Origin: CBDAQA01 sp965198865
Lineage (GTDB): Bacteria > Planctomycetota > Phycisphaerae > Tepidisphaerales > Tepidisphaeraceae
Assembly: GCA_965198865.1 (NCBI GenBank)
Contig: CBDAQA010000027.1
Coordinates: 1-64,000, forward strand
Direction of reading: 5' to 3'
Length of the DNA: 64,000 bases
Below the pieces are notes generated by a model. The model did not search any database, was not told the origin of the DNA, and saw only the letters and a program-made list of their open reading frames with translations. A program made the position numbers and the translations under genes. Position 1 is the stretch's first letter. Each line of letters opens with the position of its first letter. Of the stretch, positions 8,977-17,397 are shown in pieces.

Positions 8977-9591
8977 CTAGCTCGGGAGCTTGAGGCCGCG
9001 GGCGAAAGCCGCCTGGCCATCGGTCAGCCCCATGTTGTTCGGCTTGGCGGCGGCGGCCGCCGCGTCGCCGGCCGACTTGCCGCCGGGGTCGCCGCCGCCC
9101 ACGTCGGGCAGCTTCGCCCCCGCCGCGGTCAGGTCGGCCTTGAACTGGTCGCGGATCGACTGCTCCTCGGCCGCCCACTTGGCAGGGTCGCTGCCGAGCT
9201 TGGCCTGGTAGACGGCGGGGAGCCCCTTGAGCTTCTCGCCGACGAACGCGTCCCGCTGGGCGCTCGACTGGGCAGCCTCGTCCCGCTGCTTCAGCACGGC
9301 GGCGACGCCGTCGTTCACCAGCTTCGACACCTGCTCGGCGGTCAGCGGCGCGGGGGACGCCGGCTCCTTCCCGTCGGCCGGCTTCGCCTTGGCGGCGTCC
9401 GTCTGCCTGGCGGGCTCGGCCTTCGCCTTGGCGTCGGCCGCCATCGTGTCGGCGATCACCTTCTGGTTGGAGGTCAGCGCCGCCAGCGAGTCGGTGACGG
9501 GCTTCATCGCGTCGGCGATCGCCTTCTGCACGGCCGTCATGTCGAGGGCCGCGGGCGGCTGGGCGGCGGTGGTGTTGGTGGCTTCGGCCAT
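8977..9591 (-). CDS. Putative capsid scaffolding protein
   Basis: 204 residues, Ala/Lys/Asp-rich and largely helical: a long N-terminal helix (VQKAIADAMKPVTDSLAAL) then a charged AKAKAEPARQTDAAKAKPAD linker, and further helices to a Gly/Ala-rich tail. The composition and place directly between portal and major capsid genes are typical of internal scaffolds. No sequence motif proves the function. Confidence 0.5.
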   Translation of the reverse strand: MAEATNTTAAQPPAALDMTAVQKAIADAMKPVTDSLAALTSNQKVIADTMAADAKAKAEPARQTDAAKAKPADGKEPASPAPLTAEQVSKLVNDGVAAVLKQRDEAAQSSAQRDAFVGEKLKGLPAVYQAKLGSDPAKWAAEEQSIRDQFKADLTAAGAKLPDVGGGDPGGKSAGDAAAAAAKPNNMGLTDGQAAFARGLKLPS

Positions 9592-9613
9592 GGTCGTTTC
9601 CTTTGCGTTGTGG

Positions 9614-11176
9614 TCAGGCGGCGATCGGCACGTCCGAATCGCCCTGTTCGTTCCCCTCGCCGGCGGCCACCTGCTGGCCGCCGGTCACGGGTTGCGGTTC
9701 GCCCATCAGCACGGTCGGCGTGGACGCCGCCCGCTCCTCCTCCAGCAGCGACAGCTCCTTCCGCACCGCGGCGGGGTCCTGCAGCTGCAGCTCGACGCCA
9801 CGCTCGACGCTCATCACGCCGCACCCGCGGAGCGTGGCGATCTCGTTGGCCTGGCTGTCGGTGTCGGTGGGGAGGCCGTCCTGCATCTCGATGCCGACCG
9901 CCTGGCGGTCGTACCGGACGCCGGGGATCGTCTGCTCCATGTCCTGGGCGAGCGCGATCAGCCGGCGGATGGCCGCCTTCCAGATGACCGCCTTGCGCGC
10001 CGCCTTGGTGATGGAGTTGATCGCCTCCAGCCGGACCGACTTGTAGGCGTTGTGCGCGCCGGTCGCCCCCTCCTTGATCCCCAGCAGGATCGGCGACATC
10101 TCGGCCAGCTGCAGCAGCTCGCTGCGGACCTCCTTGCGGTCCTCCATGGCGGCCGCGAGCTCGGCGTTCCAGGTCAGGTACTGCGGGATCTCCTCCTTGT
10201 CCCGGAAGAAGTAGACGTCGTGCGACTGGGGCAGCTCGCCCTCGTTCGTGGCCGCCGCGACCGGCGCGGCCAGCTTGGGGTCCGAGTGCTTGGCCAGCAC
10301 GCGGGCGATCTGCGTGTTCTTCGCGTTGAGGCTGTCCTGCAGCTCGACCAGCCCGTCGTACTCGCTGACGGGGATGTCGCGGACCAGCAGGTTGGGGATG
10401 TAGACGACCGACGGGCGATCGAGCCCGGTGCGCGTCTCGGGGTCCAGCGGCGCGGCCTGCGGATCTTCCTGGGGCCACTCGTTGAGCGTCAGGACCTTGG
10501 GCAGCACGAACCCCTTCTGGTCCAGCTGCTGCACCTGGCGCGTGATCGTGCCCGGCAGGTACCGCGTCGTAAGCAGCCGCCAGTCGGGGGCGTTCGGCGT
10601 GCCGACGTTGGTCGCGTTGTACTTCACGTACGACGCGTACTGCCCGTCGGGCTGCACCTTGCCCTCGGGGAAGATGTCGGCAGCGTCGACCCGCTTGAGG
10701 TAGACCTGGCCGTCCTGGACGACCGACTCGATGTACGCCTCGCCGTCCACGCCGCACTCGCCGGCCATCGCGTAGAGCAGCGCGTGCAGCGACGTGCGGT
10801 CGACCAGCTCGGTGATCTTGTCCTGCTGGATCTCGTCCTCGACGCGGACGGCCGGCTGAGCGCCGAACAGCAGGTCGGCGCTCTTCTGGCTGATCAGCTT
10901 CAGCAGGTTGTACGGGACGTACATCCGCCGCCGCCGCCCCAGCGTCATCGTCTCGGGGAAATCGAACTGCGTGCGCGCCTCGAAGAGGAACATCCGCCAG
11001 TGCCGCCCGTCGTGCAGCAGCCGGGCCTGGCGGATGCGCTCCAGCCGCGCCTGCTGCACCAGCGACAGGTATGGCGGGTACGACCCCTCGCGCAGCTGGT
11101 TGTAGCCCTCGAAGTCCGAGAAGAGCCACACCTGCGGCGAGGTGCCCAGGCCGATGTTGTTCGGGAAGTCGTTCAC
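9614..11176 (-). CDS. Phage portal protein (SPP1 gp6-like)
   Basis: 520 residues, normal length for the SPP1 gp6-like portal family. Residues about 80-200 contain RRRRMYVPYNLLKLISQKSADLLFG and LHALLYAMAGECGVDGEAYI, followed by VYLKRVDAADIFPEG, which fit the portal wing/clip region; the C-terminal half carries the long stem helix segment SPILLGIKEGATGAHNAYKS. The portal forms the dodecameric DNA gate and docks the terminase encoded just upstream. Starts at ATG 11176. Confidence 0.75.
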   Translation of the reverse strand: MNDFPNNIGLGTSPQVWLFSDFEGYNQLREGSYPPYLSLVQQARLERIRQARLLHDGRHWRMFLFEARTQFDFPETMTLGRRRRMYVPYNLLKLISQKSADLLFGAQPAVRVEDEIQQDKITELVDRTSLHALLYAMAGECGVDGEAYIESVVQDGQVYLKRVDAADIFPEGKVQPDGQYASYVKYNATNVGTPNAPDWRLLTTRYLPGTITRQVQQLDQKGFVLPKVLTLNEWPQEDPQAAPLDPETRTGLDRPSVVYIPNLLVRDIPVSEYDGLVELQDSLNAKNTQIARVLAKHSDPKLAAPVAAATNEGELPQSHDVYFFRDKEEIPQYLTWNAELAAAMEDRKEVRSELLQLAEMSPILLGIKEGATGAHNAYKSVRLEAINSITKAARKAVIWKAAIRRLIALAQDMEQTIPGVRYDRQAVGIEMQDGLPTDTDSQANEIATLRGCGVMSVERGVELQLQDPAAVRKELSLLEEERAASTPTVLMGEPQPVTGGQQVAAGEGNEQGDSDVPIAA

Positions 11177-11214
11177 GGCGGTTCGAGGGCGGATCGATCA
11201 TGCGTCGACGGCGA

Positions 11215-11481
11215 TCAGGCCTCGACGGGGCTCCAGCTGTCGGCCAGGGCGAACGTGTCGTCGCGGGGCGAGTCGGTGATCGTGGCGACGAGCGGCTTCT
11301 TGTCCGGCCCCTTCGCGAAGGGGTCCTCGAACTCCAGGTCGACCATCTCGCCCTTCTTCACCTTGGACACCTGGGCCGGCACCCGCTTCCCGCGGCACAG
11401 CACCAGCTGCACCGCGTCGCCGACCTTCGCCGGCTTCCGCTTCGCGTCGGCGGCGTTGTCCTTGTTGTCGTTCTCTGCCAT
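11215..11481 (-). CDS. Small hypothetical phage protein
   Basis: 88 residues from ATG 11481, between large terminase and portal. A hydrophilic Lys/Asp-rich N-terminus (MAENDNKDNAADAKRKP) is followed by a small beta-domain: DAVQLVLCRGKRVPAQVSKV, KGEMVDLEFEDP. No family recognised. It resembles the small proteins found between terminase and portal genes in many phages, but a role cannot be assigned. Confidence 0.55.
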   Translation of the reverse strand: MAENDNKDNAADAKRKPAKVGDAVQLVLCRGKRVPAQVSKVKKGEMVDLEFEDPFAKGPDKKPLVATITDSPRDDTFALADSWSPVEA

Positions 11482-11510
11482 GGTCGGTTCCTCGAAAACG
11501 GGTCGGTCTC

Positions 11511-12848
11511 TCACCAGCCGAACGGCTTGGCCTTGAGCGGTGCGGGGAGCGGCAGACGAACGTCGTCCGCGGCGTGGTACGCCAGCGCCAGGCCCCAGAA
11601 GCGGTCGGCGTGGCCGTCGTCGTTGTCGGTGGCGTTGAGCCGGATGTTCCCGGCGGCGGTGACGATCTTCTGCACCTTGTGCAGGTCCTCGCGGATCGCG
11701 TCGACCGCGGGGACGCGCAGGAGCTTGTCCTGGAACAGCCGCTGGAGCGGCATGGCCAGCTCGGCCTTCACCGGCCCCGAGAAGTTGACGCCCTCGGCCC
11801 GCGAACCCCAGCGGTCCACCTGACGCTCGGCCAGCATCATGCCGATGCCCGTCTCGTCGATGCACAGCCGGCGCACGGCACGGTTGGCCATCAGCGTGTT
11901 CAGCAGCCCCTCCTGGGCGGTGAACGACACCTTGTCGAGCTCGCGCACCATGCGGGTGACGAACACGTCGCCGACCAGCTCCAACACCCACAGGACCGAC
12001 AGGTCCCGCCGGCGTCCGACGTCGTACCCGGCGAACAGCCGGCCGGTCGACGGCAGCTGCTCGGGCGACTGGACCAGCTGCAGCTCGGCCGACTCGCACC
12101 CCCGGATCAGGTCGTACGACAGCAGCGACGCCTGGTCGCTGCTGGGCCGGCACATGTACTCCTCGGTCCAGCTGTCCTCGTCGGGGATCGTGGCGCGCAG
12201 GTCGTCGAGCCACTCCTGGCGGGCGCGGTCGTCGCGGGCCTTGAGCCCCTTGATCTTCTCGACCAGCCCCATGTCGACGGCGTCGAGGACGGTCACCGTG
12301 TGCAGCGACCCCTTGAGCTGGCCGGACGCGACGCCCTTGACCATCGCGTTGAAGTAGGACCCCTCGCCGTTGTGCGTCGACCACAGCCGCATCTGGTGCC
12401 CCCAGAACAGCGCCGTCGCGTGGGCGGCCTTGTACAGGTCCTTCCCGTCGCGGTGGAACGCGAACTCGTCCAGGTCGGCGTCGCCGCCCTTGGAGCGGAA
12501 GAACTTGGGGTTGCTGCTGCCGGCCACGATCTTGCGCCCGTTGGCGAACGTGAGGACCAGCGAAGTGATCTGGCCGTCCTCGATCAGCTCGGTCTCGGTC
12601 GACTCGGCCGCGACGGCGTTGAACACCTCGCACCAGGTCTTGCAGTAGTCGACGAACTCGCGGGCGGCCGTCAGGTCGGCCGAGCTGAAGTACAGGTTCG
12701 AGCCGCCCATGACGCGGCGCTCGACGGCGCGGAAGCTGCTGACGTAGGTCCACCCGATCCGCCGGCTCTTCTGGCCGATGGCCAGGCCGGCCGGCTCGTT
12801 GAGCCAGGCGACCTGGTAGGGGAGGAAATAGTTCAGCGGCTCGATCAT
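11511..12848 (-). CDS. Terminase large subunit (Mu gp28-like)
   Basis: 445 residues. Packaging ATPase/nuclease. The ATPase half shows a Walker A-like GQKSRRIGWT (residues 25-34, lacking the classic double-Lys form as in Mu-like terminases) and Walker B DLDE (125-128). The nuclease half shows GYDVGRRRDLSVLW, LCIDETGIG and a late GHADRFWGLALAY, the acidic positions expected of an RNase H-like nuclease. It follows the DUF3486 small terminase gene, as in Mu. It would cut and pump the replicated DNA into the prohead through the portal. Confidence 0.8.
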   Translation of the reverse strand: MIEPLNYFLPYQVAWLNEPAGLAIGQKSRRIGWTYVSSFRAVERRVMGGSNLYFSSADLTAAREFVDYCKTWCEVFNAVAAESTETELIEDGQITSLVLTFANGRKIVAGSSNPKFFRSKGGDADLDEFAFHRDGKDLYKAAHATALFWGHQMRLWSTHNGEGSYFNAMVKGVASGQLKGSLHTVTVLDAVDMGLVEKIKGLKARDDRARQEWLDDLRATIPDEDSWTEEYMCRPSSDQASLLSYDLIRGCESAELQLVQSPEQLPSTGRLFAGYDVGRRRDLSVLWVLELVGDVFVTRMVRELDKVSFTAQEGLLNTLMANRAVRRLCIDETGIGMMLAERQVDRWGSRAEGVNFSGPVKAELAMPLQRLFQDKLLRVPAVDAIREDLHKVQKIVTAAGNIRLNATDNDDGHADRFWGLALAYHAADDVRLPLPAPLKAKPFGW

Positions 12849-12857
12849 GGTTCGCGT

Positions 12858-12974
12858 TCAGCGCTTCCGTTTCGAGGGGCCCTTGCCCCGCTTCTTCTTG
12901 CTCTTCTTCCCGCCCGTCACGCCGCGCCCACGCGGCGCGCTGCGGACCGTCCTGGGCGACGACCAGGGGCTCAC
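12858..12974 (-). CDS. Possible 38-residue basic peptide
   Basis: A short frame with a GTG at 12974 overlapping the stop of the DUF3486 gene (GTGA) and ending ten bases before the terminase ATG. The product is very basic: its last 17 residues contain eleven Lys/Arg (GGKKSKKKRGKGPSKRKR region). The overlap style matches real junctions in this arm and it exactly fills the gap between the two terminase genes. Could be a nucleic-acid-binding packaging helper, or chance. Confidence 0.3.
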   Translation of the reverse strand: MSPWSSPRTVRSAPRGRGVTGGKKSKKKRGKGPSKRKR

Positions 12975-13486
12975 GCCGCTTCCTTGATCCCGAGCAGCTC
13001 GCGGACCTTCGCCGCGACCGCCTCGCCCGACCCGCCCGCCTTGGCCAGCTTGTTCGCCTCGGCCACGGCCGCCTTCTGCCGGCCCCGCAGCTCGTCGGCG
13101 TCGAGCTGGCTGGTCATCGTGTTCTTGACCGCGACGCTGATCGACTTGAGGTCGGCCACGTTGAGCTCGCCGTCCAACTCCATCTTCAGCAGCCCCTCGA
13201 ACACCAGCTGCTGCGCCTTGGTCACCGTCGCCTGGGCCATGCCGACCGGGTCGCTCGCCTGCGCCGCCAGGAACCCGCGGGCCACGTCGGCCGCCGCCTC
13301 GAACTTGTCCGTCGCGTCGAACTCCCGCTTCCACGTGCCGACCGCTGACCGGTGCAGCGTGTAGCCGTGCGCCTGCACCCACTCGTGGCACTGGTCGACC
13401 GTGCGGCCCCGCTCGCGGACGAACGCCTCCAGCGAGGCCAGGTCATCGCCGGACAGCAGCAGGGGCAGCTTGTGGCGGCTGGCCAT
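12971..13486 (-). CDS. Small terminase-like protein, DUF3486 (Mu gp27-like)
   Basis: 171 residues. The N-terminal region (LPLLLSGDDLASLEAFVRER, CHEWVQAHGYTLHRSAVGTW) is a helix-turn-helix of the DUF3486 type, followed by a helical body with VGMAQATVTKAQQLVFEGLL. In Mu this protein (gp27) precedes the large terminase and is thought to recognise packaging sites; the order here is the same. Starts at ATG 13486, overlapping the preceding gene's stop. Confidence 0.7.
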   Translation of the reverse strand: MASRHKLPLLLSGDDLASLEAFVRERGRTVDQCHEWVQAHGYTLHRSAVGTWKREFDATDKFEAAADVARGFLAAQASDPVGMAQATVTKAQQLVFEGLLKMELDGELNVADLKSISVAVKNTMTSQLDADELRGRQKAAVAEANKLAKAGGSGEAVAAKVRELLGIKEAA

Positions 13487-13857
13487 CAGTTGCCCTCCGC
13501 GATCCGGTCGTCGTCCACGTCGGGGTCGGCGGGCACCTGCTCTCGCACGAGCATCGAACCCTTGTCCGTGATCCGGACGAACAGGTGCTCAGGCCCGAAC
13601 GTCTCGCCCCGGCGGCGGGTCAGCAGCTCCTCGGCGACCAGGCCCTTGTTCGACAGGTCGCGGATCAACTGGACCGCGTGGCCGTCGTCCTCAAAACCCG
13701 AACCGGCCGGTGCGGTGGCCTGCACCAGGTCGACCAGCGGCCGGCCGTGCAGGCCGCCGCGGGGGGACTGGCGCGAGTGGTACAGCGCGTCGAGCAACGC
13801 CCGCCGCAGCCGCCGGTCCCTCGCCGTCTTGCCCTTGTCGAAGTCGAAGCCGCTCAT
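13486..13857 (-). CDS. Winged-helix-like phage protein
   Basis: 123 residues from ATG 13857. The segment LRRALLDALYHSRQSPRGG through AVQLIRDLSNKGLVAEELL and HLFVRITDKGSMLVRE has the helix-helix-wing pattern of a winged-helix DNA-binding fold. In Mu-like phages a small protein often sits here between the gp25- and gp27-like genes. A packaging or regulatory role is possible; no motif decides. Confidence 0.5.
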   Translation of the reverse strand: MSGFDFDKGKTARDRRLRRALLDALYHSRQSPRGGLHGRPLVDLVQATAPAGSGFEDDGHAVQLIRDLSNKGLVAEELLTRRRGETFGPEHLFVRITDKGSMLVREQVPADPDVDDDRIAEGN

Positions 13858-14408
13858 TCGCTGCACTGCCTCCTGACCTCGTCCCGCAGGTCCTTCAGCT
13901 GCTGCTGGACCGACCTCTCGTGCTCCTTGAGGTCTTCCTTCGTGACCGCGTTTCGCGCGATTTGAATTTGGACGTCCTTGATCTGGGTCAGCGCCTTCAG
14001 CTCCAGCTGTGCGTCCTGGTGGTTGAAGCGCTCGCTCGCTGATTCGATCTTCTCCATCGCGCCGTCCAGCCTGGCGGTGATGAGGTCGATCGACGCCATG
14101 CTCTTCTGCGACCGCTCGTCGACCGTGTGGCTGATGCGCCGCATCCGCTCGTCGATCAGCTTCCCGGTCAGCTCGTGCCGCTCGTCCAGCAGCCGCATCG
14201 CGTCCCGGTGCTGCTGCTCGATCTTCTCCATGGCCTGGTTGAGGACCCGGCCCTCCATGCCCTTGATCGTGTGCTGGTCCTGCGACAGCTTCCGCAGGCC
14301 CCAACCGATCGCCGCAGTGATGATCGTGTTGACCGGGAGGTAGACCCAGATGGCGGTCTTGGTGATCGACTCGCCCCCATCGCTCGCGGCCGCCAGCAAC
14401 TGCATCAT
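13854..14408 (-). CDS. Membrane-anchored coiled-coil protein, DUF2730-like (Mu gp25-like)
   Basis: 184 residues. One transmembrane segment near residues 17-40 (AIWVYLPVNTIITAAIGWGL) is followed by a long charged coiled coil (MEKIEQQHRDAMRLLDERHE and onward). Topology and place upstream of the gp27/gp28 pair match DUF2730 / Mu gp25, whose function is unknown; a spanin-like role in lysis has been imagined for such topologies. The ATG at 14408 is followed by a second Met; the stop overlaps the next ATG. Confidence 0.5.
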   Translation of the reverse strand: MMQLLAAASDGGESITKTAIWVYLPVNTIITAAIGWGLRKLSQDQHTIKGMEGRVLNQAMEKIEQQHRDAMRLLDERHELTGKLIDERMRRISHTVDERSQKSMASIDLITARLDGAMEKIESASERFNHQDAQLELKALTQIKDVQIQIARNAVTKEDLKEHERSVQQQLKDLRDEVRRQCSE

Positions 14409-14503
14409 CTGATCCCCGTTCCGTCTCGCGCGTCCCCGTAAGGGCGACGGCCACTCAGTCGCTCAACGCCGCCGTGGCCGCCGCCCGCTCCTACAGGGAT
14501 TCG

Positions 14504-14692
14504 TTACGCCTGCGCGCCGGTCGACTGGTTCGACGCGCCGGCGTCGTCGGTCGCCGCCGAGCCGCTCGACTGATTCGCCGTGCCGCCGAGGACCGAGTTC
14601 TCCGCGGCGATGTCGGCCGCGTCCTTCGTGTTCGCCTTGTCGGCCGAGATCTCGCCTTCGAGCTTGTTGATCGCATCCGCTTCGCGTCCCAT
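14504..14692 (-). CDS. Small hypothetical phage protein
   Basis: 62 residues from ATG 14692, behind a strong AAAGGAG ribosome-binding site. It is an acidic helix (READAINKLEGEISADKANT) followed by a Ser/Ala/Gly-rich unstructured tail. No family recognised. The good ribosome-binding site is the main support that it is translated. Confidence 0.45.
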   Translation of the reverse strand: MGREADAINKLEGEISADKANTKDAADIAAENSVLGGTANQSSGSAATDDAGASNQSTGAQA

Positions 14693-14827
14693 CGTGGTCT
14701 CCTTTGTCTGGCGTCTGAGGCGGCACCCGCCGCCGTCACGCAAGCTGCCCCGCTACGTGCGGGGCGACGCCGGGACGGCCAACGTGCGGTAGGGCCGCTG
14801 ACCCGGGTTGATCGGTTGGGGTGGAAG

Positions 14828-15592
14828 TCAACCCGCGCCGCTGGAAGTCAACGGCTTCGCTTCCATCAGCGTCGCGGGCGTGAGGGTGGTGTCGGTGAGC
14901 GCGCTGGCCGGGGCGGCCGCGACGATGCCGGCGGCGTCGGCGACGATCTTCTCAGTCTTGGCGGTGAACGAGACGGTGGGGTCCCGCCAGTTCTTCACGT
15001 CGGAGACCACCTCGGCGATCGCCGACTTGTGGTCCACGACGGACGTGGCCAGCGAGGCGATCGTCCCCTTGTTGGTCAGGTAGGTGCCCAGCGCGCCCAG
15101 GCCGGCCGAGACGATCGCGACGGCGGTGCCGGCGGCGGTGATGTACGGCGTCGTGACCGGCGCGACCGCCTCGACCAACGTCACCCCCGGCGAGGGCTGG
15201 GTGGTGGGCGAGCCGACCAGCATCGCGCTGAGGTTCTTGCCCTCGCTCGCGGCGTTGGTCAGGCTGGTGCCGGCGGTGGTTTCCTGGGCGGGCGTACAGC
15301 CGCCGAGGATGATCATGATGCCCAGGGCGACCATCGCCCACAGCGCGAGCGTGATCAGCAGGCCGAGCGCCGGCCATTCGTCGGCCTCAGGGGAGCCGGC
15401 CCGATTGCCGGCTCCCTCGCTGCCGTTGGGGGCGGCCCGGTGGCCGCCCCCCGTCGCGGGGTGGGGATTAGTATCGAAGTCGGCGACCTGGCGGCTCGTC
15501 ACGCCGCCCGCGGCGGCGGCCGCCGCGGGCGTGGGGAATAACACCGGAAGGTCGGCGGTGAGCGGGATGGCAAACGATGAGCGGCCGTGCAT
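14828..15592 (-). CDS. Putative phage membrane protein with lipobox-like segment
   Basis: About 254 residues if started at ATG 15592; the true start is uncertain because the first 80 residues are low-complexity and a later start is possible. A strong hydrophobic segment (ALGLLITLALWAMVALGIM) runs into LGGC, a lipobox-like end, and a second hydrophobic stretch (YITAAGTAVAIVSAGLGALG) lies about 50 residues later. It may be a holin-like or lysis-cassette protein; no endolysin was recognised beside it, so this remains a guess. Confidence 0.4.
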   Translation of the reverse strand: MHGRSSFAIPLTADLPVLFPTPAAAAAAGGVTSRQVADFDTNPHPATGGGHRAAPNGSEGAGNRAGSPEADEWPALGLLITLALWAMVALGIMIILGGCTPAQETTAGTSLTNAASEGKNLSAMLVGSPTTQPSPGVTLVEAVAPVTTPYITAAGTAVAIVSAGLGALGTYLTNKGTIASLATSVVDHKSAIAEVVSDVKNWRDPTVSFTAKTEKIVADAAGIVAAAPASALTDTTLTPATLMEAKPLTSSGAG

Positions 15593-15639
15593 GGCGAACC
15601 GTCCGTGGCTCGCCGGCTCCCGTTGGCCATCAACGCAAT

Positions 15640-15682
15640 GGCCCACGGGAACCGGCTGGTGCGCGGTCCGCGTGGGCCTTTT
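15640..15682 (+). terminator. Hairpin with U-tract, terminator-like
   Basis: GGCCCACG (15640-15647) pairs with CGTGGGCC (15671-15678) and TTTT follows on the plus strand. Its right half (CCGCGTGGGCCTTTT) recurs at the end of the terminator at 17602-17651. No plus-strand gene precedes it, so it may block rightward read-through, or form the 5' end of the minus-strand membrane-protein transcript. Confidence 0.4.
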
Positions 15683-15776
15683 CGGTCACAGATTCCGTTT
15701 CGCGTCAGGTGCGAGACGTTCTTCACTCCGGCTCGTCTGACGCCTCAGAACATAACTTGCGCGGCAACGCTGTCAA

Positions 15777-16580
15777 CTATTTGGAAGACATCTGCGAGGG
15801 AGCGAGGAGTTGTATATAGCCCTGAGGTTGCGACCGCTCGCCGAGAAGCAGGAATAGATTCGAAGTGGTCGCTGGCACGTCGTAGACGAGCATTCCAACC
15901 TTCGCGACGCCGGGATTTAGCTCATCGTACACGTGCAAGACGTCTGGAATTAGAAAGCCTTTCGATGAAGTGCCGTAAGTCCGGCCCTCGACATCGACGA
16001 GTAGATAGTCCTGCAGGTGGGCTTGTTCATTGCCACGGTTCGTGATCGACACCCTCAGGTTTACGAACACGCCGTCAGATCTCTCGGCGTACGGCTTGGC
16101 TCCGATAGTTAACGAGCGGGACAACGAAAGGACGTTGATCCTGACGGTCCCGACATCCAATTCTTGGCCCATTACTAAGACCGGAGGAGTCTTCGGTGCC
16201 TCTTGTTGTACCGGTTGATCAGCCTGCGAAGTTGACGGTTGCCCATGCACCGCGTCGACATCGACCGCGGGTGCCGTGGGCACCGGCTTCGCGGGCTTGG
16301 AATGTGCAATGTAAAAGGCGCTCGCCAGGACGATGAAGAGGCAGATTAACGCAAACTTAACTACCCCCGATAGCACCCATGTCGCCGCCCGGAGGTACTG
16401 GCTCGAACGCCTAACCGTCGGCTGCACGTAGACGACAGGAGACGGTAGGTCCGACGACCGGACTGGCGTCGGTTGCCTGAGGTGAGCTTCGCACGCGGAG
16501 CAGACGACCCGTTCATTCCAAACACGAGGCGTCTCCAGCCGACCAATGGTTCTGCCGCAGTTCTCGCACTGTTCCGACAT
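15777..16580 (-). CDS. Zinc-ribbon membrane protein with DUF4352-like domain (candidate moron)
   Basis: 267 residues from ATG 16580, behind AAGGGGG. Residues 5-31 are a CxxC...CxxC zinc ribbon (CENCG, CSAC), one transmembrane helix spans about 66-92 (VKFALICLFIVLASAFYIA), and the outer part (residues about 125-250) resembles the DUF4352/telokin-like immunoglobulin fold (LDVGTVRINVLSLSRSL, DGVFVNLRVSITNRGNEQAH). It begins 2 bases after the repressor stop, so it is probably co-expressed in the lysogen. Base composition is lower in GC than neighbours. A lysogenic-conversion or surface function is inferred. Confidence 0.55.
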   Translation of the reverse strand: MSEQCENCGRTIGRLETPRVWNERVVCSACEAHLRQPTPVRSSDLPSPVVYVQPTVRRSSQYLRAATWVLSGVVKFALICLFIVLASAFYIAHSKPAKPVPTAPAVDVDAVHGQPSTSQADQPVQQEAPKTPPVLVMGQELDVGTVRINVLSLSRSLTIGAKPYAERSDGVFVNLRVSITNRGNEQAHLQDYLLVDVEGRTYGTSSKGFLIPDVLHVYDELNPGVAKVGMLVYDVPATTSNLFLLLGERSQPQGYIQLLAPSQMSSK

Positions 16581-16582
16581 TG

Positions 16583-17290
16583 CTACCCCCTTGCTTTTCG
16601 CTTCCGAGAAGAGTTGAGCCGGATGCAGCTTACCGCCATCGCTGCCCGAATCACGCTTTCTCTGCTGACGCGCAGCGTCGCTGTGAACGCCGGGTTCAGG
16701 CAAGTGAGGAGAAGGTGCGTGGGGCTGCTCGGGTCGACCGTCACCCGCTTGAAGGTACTCCTTCCATCTCCGGAGCCGTCTAGCTGAACGTAATAATCCT
16801 CCCCGTCAACGATGCCGTTTTGCTCGACTTCTAAGGGCGAAAAAACAGCAACCCATCCATCGGGGTAATCCGGCTCCATGCACGCTCCGTCAACCACGAC
16901 TGCGAAGGCCGCCGGATCGCGTACGGGAGCATCGACGGTGCGCTCAGACCGGCCATCTGGCTGATCGGGATCATCGCGTTCGTCCCACCTGGCAGCAGAG
17001 ACTCCCGCGTAAAGCGGAATGGAATGGAGCGAGACCACTTCGGCCGGCTGCGTCACCGTCCATCCCCGAGAGGCTGCCAACATCTGTTCGATCACCTCTT
17101 TTGGTCGCCCCAGACCCTTCGCCAGCCTTGTCATGTTCGCCCCCCGGATATTGGGCTTTGGCGACTGAATCCAGTGCCGAAGCGTGCGGAATGGGATGCC
17201 TGATGCAGCGGCGAACGCCGGCTGCTCCATCGGAATGTCTTCGATTTCCCGCTTCAACCACGCGCCAAAGTCCAGTTCACCGGTCGTCAT
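16583..17290 (-). CDS. Phage repressor, HTH plus S24/LexA-like domain with Cys at the nucleophile position
   Basis: 235 residues from ATG 17290. The N-terminal part (residues 8-70) contains a helix-turn-helix like that of Mu-type repressors (MEQPAFAAASGIPFRTLRHW). Residues 92-220 are S24/LexA-like: an Ala95-Gly96 bond in the cleavage-site position, AFAVVVDGACMEPDYPDGWV at 129-148, and Lys181 in the general-base position. The usual nucleophile Ser of the G-x-S-M motif is Cys137 (codon TGC). It faces the early operon across the 17291-17408 control region and should keep the prophage silent. Whether it self-cleaves with Cys is open. Confidence 0.7.
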   Translation of the reverse strand: MTTGELDFGAWLKREIEDIPMEQPAFAAASGIPFRTLRHWIQSPKPNIRGANMTRLAKGLGRPKEVIEQMLAASRGWTVTQPAEVVSLHSIPLYAGVSAARWDERDDPDQPDGRSERTVDAPVRDPAAFAVVVDGACMEPDYPDGWVAVFSPLEVEQNGIVDGEDYYVQLDGSGDGRSTFKRVTVDPSSPTHLLLTCLNPAFTATLRVSRESVIRAAMAVSCIRLNSSRKRKARG

Positions 17291-17300
17291 CACAGGGCTG

Positions 17301-17320
17301 AATGATGACGAGTGATGACA
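17301..17320 (+). promoter_or_regulatory. Candidate operator copy 1
   Basis: AATGATGACGAGTGATGACA lies 11 bases upstream of the repressor ATG. It matches the site at 17378-17397 at 18 of 20 bases, and each copy holds two TGATGA half-repeats. Expected role: repressor (or the ribbon-helix-helix protein) binding and autoregulation. Confidence 0.5.
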
Positions 17321-17349
17321 AATCCAGCAAGGCCATTCGAATTTGGCGC

Positions 17350-17397
17350 TTGACGCAAGCTGCAACGGATGTGCGTTAATGATGACAAGTGATGATA
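17350..17397 (+). promoter_or_regulatory. Candidate early promoter overlapped by operator copy 2
   Basis: TTGACG at 17350-17355 is a good -35; GTTAAT at 17375-17380 is a four-of-six -10 with a 19-base spacer. Operator copy 2 (AATGATGACAAGTGATGATA, 17378-17397) covers the -10/start region, so binding there would block rightward transcription into the ribbon-helix-helix gene at 17409. Confidence 0.4.

Noticed and set aside
4182..9987. Long plus-strand open frames opposite the fibre and capsid genes
   Set aside because: They are Arg/Val/Gly/Asp-rich translations without motifs, lying antisense to recognised phage genes; long antisense frames are expected at this GC content.
14828..15592. Endolysin in the phage lysis region
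   Set aside because: No lysozyme, amidase or peptidase motif is present; only hydrophobic segments are seen.
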